A stretch of 64,000 bases of DNA, taken from the NCBI GenBank assembly GCA_022846095.1, contig AP025583.1, forward strand, positions 1,426,001 through 1,490,000, given 5' to 3'. A program made the translations under genes and the position numbers. Positions 61,401 through 64,000 of this stretch are shown here, piece by piece. Every line of letters begins with the position of its first letter. Position 1 is the first letter of the stretch. Below the pieces are notes generated by a model. The model had not been told where the DNA came from. It worked only from the letters and a program-made list of their open reading frames with translations, and did not search any database. Origin of the DNA: Oscillospiraceae bacterium (lineage in GTDB: Bacteria; Bacillota; Clostridia; Oscillospirales; Oscillospiraceae).

Positions 61401-61819
61401 AGGAGCGGCGGCGCAAGGTGGACGCGGAGCTGCGCCGCAAGGGGCTGATCCTGGACGACCCCGAGGTGTTGGAGGCCATGGAGCACCCGGGCGAGGGGGG
61501 GATACGCTTCCTGCCCGTGAAGGTGTCCGCAAAAACCGGGGCCGTCTCGGGCCAGGCGCTGGTGAGCGCCGAGCGCTTGGGGCGGCTGGAGAAGCACACC
61601 GGGCGCATCCTGCGGGAGATCGCCGGGGAGCTGGCCGCCGGGAACATCGCCGCCGACCCCTTCTGGCGCGGCCCGGAGCACAACGCCTGCCAGTGGTGCG
61701 AGTACGCCGAGGCCTGCCACTTCGAGGAGAGCCGGGGGGGCGACCGCAAGCGCTACCTGCCCCCGGTCACGGGCGAGGACTTCTGGACGGCGGTGGAGGG
61801 CACAGAAGCTGAACCGTGA
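58466..61819 (+). CDS. addB: ATP-dependent helicase/nuclease subunit AddB
   Basis: 1117 aa. Subunit of the AddAB double-strand-break resection nuclease. Walker A (LLLGRAGCGKTA) lies near residue 17, with an inactive helicase-like core after it. The C-terminal RecB-type nuclease domain has LRVVDYKTGRKSFD. The four iron-sulfur cysteines are present: one in KYKSCHFSYFMQYG and three in CQWCEYAEAC. The ATG at 58466 is close to the ribosome site; the GTG two codons later has better spacing. An extended -10 (TGC-TATAAT) lies at 58430-58438. addA normally follows directly but here is ~950 nt away. Confidence 0.95.
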   Translation: MTVESTGIQPGLNLLLGRAGCGKTAAVLGAIAASGGARRQILIVPEQHSHDTERRLCEAAGNSVSLYAEVLSFTRLASRVFSVTGGLAAPALDAGGRLLLMHAAVKGVAAQLKVYQRPSRKPAFLSGLIATADELKSCCVTPEALWTAGEACGGPEGDKLSDLSLILGAYDALTARQGADPRDTLTRLAAALEKSGWARGADVYLDGFTDFTPQERLVLRQLLRQCRSVTACLTCDHVEEDEGGCGVFSPARKTARRLLELARDAGVPREIRVLPPRREGKTDALAAVEAALAGEAAEPLGGACPDIRLFAANTPYSEVEWTASEILRLVREEGCRFRDIAVAARSMEGYAQIIETVFARYGVPVFLSRMADILQKPILALITAALDTVAGDYRYDDLFRYLKTGLTGLSPEECDLLENYALKWDLKGGRWTQKGDWTMHPRGYGLPWREGDTALLQRLDGIRRRVVEPLEKLRRHGERTGRGQAVALYAFLEDIGLPARLTERNAALLERGEPALAAEYGQLWDILCAALEQCAGILGEVPMEQDEFAQLFSLVLSQYDVGAIPVSLDRLTAGEMPRLAHKRCKALFLLGADDVSIPQAAPSPGLLNDDDRSLLSSFGMELAPCLTDKLYRENTIVYETCALPSHRLFVSWAAAGPEGEERRPAHLVSRLRGLFPELKVLQEGALDGSFRLAAPRPALELAGRFPAAGAALKALPEYAPLVARMEQAAGLKRGSLSRGAVDALYGRQVPMSASRMDKYKSCHFSYFMQYGLRAEPRRSAGFQAPEYGTFVHYVLEHVLQRPGVLEDREALHAETRAAIERYIAEELGGLEQETPRFQYLFRRLLKSVYAVVENVAEELSASDFKPVAFELGFGEGKDLPPVSLTVDGVTVSVSGFVDRVDGWVKDGRLYLRVVDYKTGRKSFDLTDIWNGLGLQMLLYLFTLEGEGRAMFEKEIVPAGVLYLPARDAVVAGSRGMSEEERRRKVDAELRRKGLILDDPEVLEAMEHPGEGGIRFLPVKVSAKTGAVSGQALVSAERLGRLEKHTGRILREIAGELAAGNIAADPFWRGPEHNACQWCEYAEACHFEESRGGDRKRYLPPVTGEDFWTAVEGTEAEP

Positions 61820-62030
61820 TCTGCGCCCCCAGGCGCAGGCCGTGGAGGAAGCACTCCCTGCAGTCCTGACTGTTCAGCGCAGTCTGCCTGTCCCAAAAGT
61901 CCTCGTGCTCCTCAAAGGTAAACAGGGCGTCTAATTTTTCGTAATAAGGGCTGAGGCGGTCGCGAAGCGCCTCATATTCCGGGGTTGTGCCGGTGGGCAG
62001 ATAGTCCATGAGATTGGTCAGATCGAACAT
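61767..62030 (-). CDS. Small acidic protein, DUF6809-like
   Basis: 87 aa. The core EYEALRDRLSPYYEKLDALFTFEEHEDFWDRQTALNSQDCRECFLHGLRLGAQITVQLL has the pattern of small DUF6809-type proteins often found beside phage-like HTH genes; this is recognition by pattern only. The ATG at 62030 follows AAGGTG. Its 3' end overlaps the addB 3' end by 53 nt on the opposite strand, an unusual tail-to-tail overlap. It has its own promoter (62065-62093). Confidence 0.65.
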   Translation of the reverse strand: MFDLTNLMDYLPTGTTPEYEALRDRLSPYYEKLDALFTFEEHEDFWDRQTALNSQDCRECFLHGLRLGAQITVQLLCPPPPSRSPRP

Positions 62031-62064
62031 TGCGGCACCTTCATTCGTCACATATTGTACCTCT

Positions 62065-62093
62065 ATTGTACAGGAACAAAAAGTGACTGTCAA
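62065..62093 (-). promoter_or_regulatory. Promoter of the DUF6809-like gene
   Basis: Perfect TTGACA (62088-62093), 17-nt spacer, TACAAT (62065-62070). A second TACAAT lies at 62053-62058. Confidence 0.8.
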
Positions 62094-62111
62094 GTGAAAG
62101 TAGGGTAAATT

Positions 62112-62330
62112 ATGGAGTTTTCAGCAAGAATGAGAGAACTTAGGAACGAAAAGCACCTGACACAAAAGCAGATTGGCGATATACTCAACGTCACCGAGCG
62201 CTGTGTCCGCGCCTATGAGGGCGGGGATCGCCACCCTGATTTCAAGGGGCTTCTCTTTCTGGCCGACTATTTCGACGTGTCCCTGGACTATCTGGTGGGC
62301 CGCACCGACAAGCGCGAGGTGAACCGATAG
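62112..62330 (+). CDS. XRE-family HTH protein 1
   Basis: 72 aa, a single Cro/C1-type helix-turn-helix (RMRELRNEKHLTQKQIGDILNVTERCVRAYEGGDRHPDFKGLLFLADYFDVSLDYLVGRTD). It is divergent from the DUF6809-like gene. Its last 53 coding bases are identical to those of the next gene, whereas the DNA-reading half differs, so the two likely bind different sites. The ribosome site is weak. Confidence 0.88.
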   Translation: MEFSARMRELRNEKHLTQKQIGDILNVTERCVRAYEGGDRHPDFKGLLFLADYFDVSLDYLVGRTDKREVNR

Positions 62331-62337
62331 CGGGCGT

Positions 62338-62365
62338 GGCGGGGCGATGCCCACATCGCCCCGCC
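62338..62365. repeat. REP-like palindrome
   Basis: GGCGGGGCGATGCCCACATC and complement; the reverse-oriented form of the GATGTGGGCATC variant at 3237. Confidence 0.8.
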
Positions 62366-62387
62366 GTATCCCCGCCCCCAATCCAAC

Positions 62388-62410
62388 CAAGGTGAGTTAA
62401 ACTCACCTTG
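62388..62410. promoter_or_regulatory. 23-nt operator-like palindrome
   Basis: CAAGGTGAGTT-A-AACTCACCTTG, perfect 11-bp arms, lies 20 nt ahead of the second XRE gene. It is a likely binding site for one of the two XRE proteins. Confidence 0.7.
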
Positions 62411-62429
62411 TCAAGAGACGGAGGACAAA

Positions 62430-62651
62430 ATGGCAAAATTTGAAGAAAGACTACTTGCACTTCGCACCGCGTCGGGGGTCTCCCAACAGGATTTAGGCGG
62501 GGTGCTGGGCGTCAGCCGGTGGTCAATCCATAATTATGAGACGGGCAAAAACAGGCCCGATTACGAGGGATTGCTTAAGCTGGCCGATTATTTTGACGTG
62601 TCCCTGGACTATCTGGTGGGCCGCACCGACAAGCGCGAGGTGAACCGGTAG
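62430..62651 (+). CDS. XRE-family HTH protein 2
   Basis: 73 aa, paralogue of the preceding gene: RLLALRTASGVSQQDLGGVLGVSRWSIHNYETGKNRPDYEGLLKLADYFDVSLDYLVGRTD. The C-terminal 23 residues match exactly. The ATG follows CGGAGG, 5 nt away. A perfect palindrome upstream suggests auto- or cross-regulation. No phage structural genes are present, so this is a stand-alone regulatory cluster. Confidence 0.9.
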   Translation: MAKFEERLLALRTASGVSQQDLGGVLGVSRWSIHNYETGKNRPDYEGLLKLADYFDVSLDYLVGRTDKREVNR

Positions 62652-62659
62652 ATATTGAC

Positions 62660-62750
62660 GGGCGATTCGTGAATCGCCCCTACGGGGTGCGGCGCAAGCA
62701 GCAAATTATCCTGTTATCAGAGGCCTGTAGGGGCGATTCACGAATCGCCC
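62660..62750. repeat. Head-to-head pair of REP-like palindromes
   Basis: GGGCGATTCGTGAATCGCCC + CTACGG (62660-62685) and its reverse-oriented copy GTAGGGGCGATTCACGAATC + GCCC (62727-62750), separated by 41 nt. It has the same organisation as 20079-20137. It fills the gap before addA. Confidence 0.88.
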
Positions 62751-62775
62751 GCGGCCCCGACCGTGAGGTGAGTGT

Positions 62776-64000
62776 ATGTCCTTTTCCCTGACAACCGAAC
62801 AGCGCGCCGTGGTGGAAAACCGGGGCGGAGCCCTGCTGGTGTCCGCCGCCGCCGGGTCGGGCAAGACCCGCGTACTGGTGGAACGCCTGCTGGCCCGGGT
62901 GGAGGAGGGGCAGGACATCGACCGCTTCCTGGTCATCACCTACACCAAGGCCGCCGCCGCCGAGCTGCGCGCGCGCATCGTGGCGGAGCTGTCCGAGCGC
63001 ATTGCCGCCCACCCCGCCGACGGCCACCTGCGCCGCCAGGCCACTCTGGTCTACAAGGCCCAGATCTCCACCGTCCACGCCTTCTGCGCCCAGCTGCTGC
63101 GGGAGTTCGGCCACCTGCTGGACGTAAACCCCGACTTCCGCCTGTGCGACGAGGGGGAGGCCGGAGTGCTGATGCTGCGCGCCCTGGACGCCGTGCTGGA
63201 GGAGCGCTACCGGGATCTGGAAGCGGAGGGCGACTTCGCCCGGCTGGTGGACACCATGTCCGCCGGGCGGGACGACAGCCGCCTGGTACAAATTGTGCTG
63301 GACATCCGGGGCCGGGTGCAGAGCCACCCCGACCCCGCCGCCTGGCTGGACGACCAGGAGCGGGCCTTCGCCCTGGAGGGGGTGGAGGAGGCGGGGGAGA
63401 CGGCCTGGGGGGCGCTGCTGCTGGCAGACACCCGCCGCCAGGCGGAATACTGGCTGGGCCGCATGGCCTGCGCCCTGGAGCTGTCCGCCTGCGAGCCCAA
63501 CCTCTCCGCCAACTACGGCCCCAGCCTGTCCGCCACCATCGACGGCCTGCGCGCCCTGGCGGAGGGCTGCGCCCGGGGGTGGGACGCGGCCCGGGCGGCC
63601 CTGCCCGTGCCCTTCCCCACGGTGGGGCGCAAAAAGCTCCAGGACTGCCAGGAGGAGGCCGAGCAGGTCAAGGCCCGGCGCAACGCCTGCAAAAAGCGGA
63701 TGGCCAAGCTGGAGGAGCGCTTCCGGGACGCGGGCGGGGACCTGCTGGCCGACCTGCGGGCGGTATACCCCGCCGTGCGGGGCCTCTTCGCCCTGGTAAA
63801 GGACTTCGAGGCGGCCTACGCCGCCGAGAAGGAGCGCCGGGGCCTGCTGGACTTCTCCGATTTGGAGCATCTGACGGTGCGGCTGCTGCGGGACGCGGCG
63901 GGGGCAAGCCCCCGCCCTACGGATACTGCGCAGGCGGTGGCGGAGCGGTACGCGGAGATCATGGTGGACGAGTACCAGGACACCAACGAGGTGCAGAACG
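62776..64000 (+). CDS. addA: ATP-dependent helicase/nuclease subunit AddA (partial, 3' end outside window)
   Basis: First 408 residues of the ~1200-aa UvrD/RecB-type helicase-nuclease of the AddAB complex. TTEQRAVVENRGGALLVSAAAGSGKTRVLVERLL is the Q-motif and Walker A. ITYTKAAAAELRARI (motif Ia), ISTVHAFCAQLLREF (motif Ic) and VDEYQDTN (motif II, DExQ) follow in order. The ATG at 62776 has GAGGTG 7 nt upstream. Between LLDFSDLEHLTVRLLRD and VAERYAEIMVDEYQDT lies a short extra stretch encoded by a palindromic repeat (63898-63922), which keeps the frame. Confidence 0.96.
   Translation, partial: MSFSLTTEQRAVVENRGGALLVSAAAGSGKTRVLVERLLARVEEGQDIDRFLVITYTKAAAAELRARIVAELSERIAAHPADGHLRRQATLVYKAQISTVHAFCAQLLREFGHLLDVNPDFRLCDEGEAGVLMLRALDAVLEERYRDLEAEGDFARLVDTMSAGRDDSRLVQIVLDIRGRVQSHPDPAAWLDDQERAFALEGVEEAGETAWGALLLADTRRQAEYWLGRMACALELSACEPNLSANYGPSLSATIDGLRALAEGCARGWDAARAALPVPFPTVGRKKLQDCQEEAEQVKARRNACKKRMAKLEERFRDAGGDLLADLRAVYPAVRGLFALVKDFEAAYAAEKERRGLLDFSDLEHLTVRLLRDAAGASPRPTDTAQAVAERYAEIMVDEYQDTNEVQN
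63898..63922 (+). repeat. REP-like palindrome inside addA
   Basis: GCGGGGGCAAGCCCCCGC followed by CCTACGG: a short palindrome with the same CCTACGG tail as the intergenic elements. It is read in frame as AGASPRPTD just before the DEYQDT motif. Confidence 0.7.

Overview
The window looks like a chromosomal segment of a GC-rich, spore-forming, anaerobic Firmicute, most likely in the Oscillospiraceae (Flavonifractor/Lawsonibacter/Oscillibacter-like). The reasons are: a T-box-controlled pheST operon, an infC-rpmI-rplT operon with an L20-type leader, spoVAD/spoVAE, an S-layer-homology protein, a very high-GC coding style with many GTG/TTG starts, and families of short palindromic repeats in the gaps. 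The genus is inference. I saw no rRNA, tRNA, CRISPR array, transposase or integrase.

Layout. 1-3120: pheT (cut by the window edge) and pheS behind a T-box leader. 3120-10440: a lipoprotein with a solute-binding-like half, divergent from a two-component system, then a second two-component system. Two nearly identical 0.33-kb non-coding direct repeats bracket the lipoprotein and the first two-component system. 10565-15772: C69 dipeptidase, YdeI-like protein, phosphoketolase. 15912-24110: MATE exporter with a lipoprotein, and an operon in which the usually fused activase/2-hydroxyacyl-CoA-dehydratase-like protein is split in two, with two GNAT acetyltransferases. 24111-27540: SLH surface protein behind an unidentified structured leader RNA with a terminator. 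27745-32772: PadR/DUF1700/DUF4097 operon, hexapeptide acetyltransferase, LTA-synthase-like sulfatase and a small P-loop kinase. 32859-37740: pyrimidine locus (codA, codB, LacI regulator, PreA-like dehydrogenase) with recognisable LacI-type operators. 37850-41310: ireB followed by a blaI/M56 sensor module bounded by a 34-bp duplication of the ireB 3' end. 41431-45728: YhgE/Pip membrane protein with a small partner, and a ROK regulator. 45800-48946: two tandem variant purine riboswitches ahead of guanine deaminase and a purine permease. 49375-50760: infC-rpmI-rplT. 50880-56517: methyltransferase, spoVAD/spoVAE, zinc-ribbon protein, small membrane protein, acyl-ACP thioesterase, guaB. 56600-58351: a second blaI/M56 pair whose M56 gene carries an in-frame stop. 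58466-64000: addB and addA (cut by the window edge) separated by three small accessory genes and palindromic repeats.

The genes work together as local circuits. Purine handling appears twice (riboswitch-guaD-permease, and guaB). Pyrimidine uptake, deamination and probable reduction form one regulated locus. Envelope sensing is prominent (two two-component systems, two BlaI/M56 pairs, DUF4097, SLH, LTA synthase). The strongest candidates for something not yet described are the tandem purine-riboswitch variant, the SLH leader RNA, the ireB-flanked blaI/M56 insertion, and the dispersed palindromes, one of which sits in frame inside addA.
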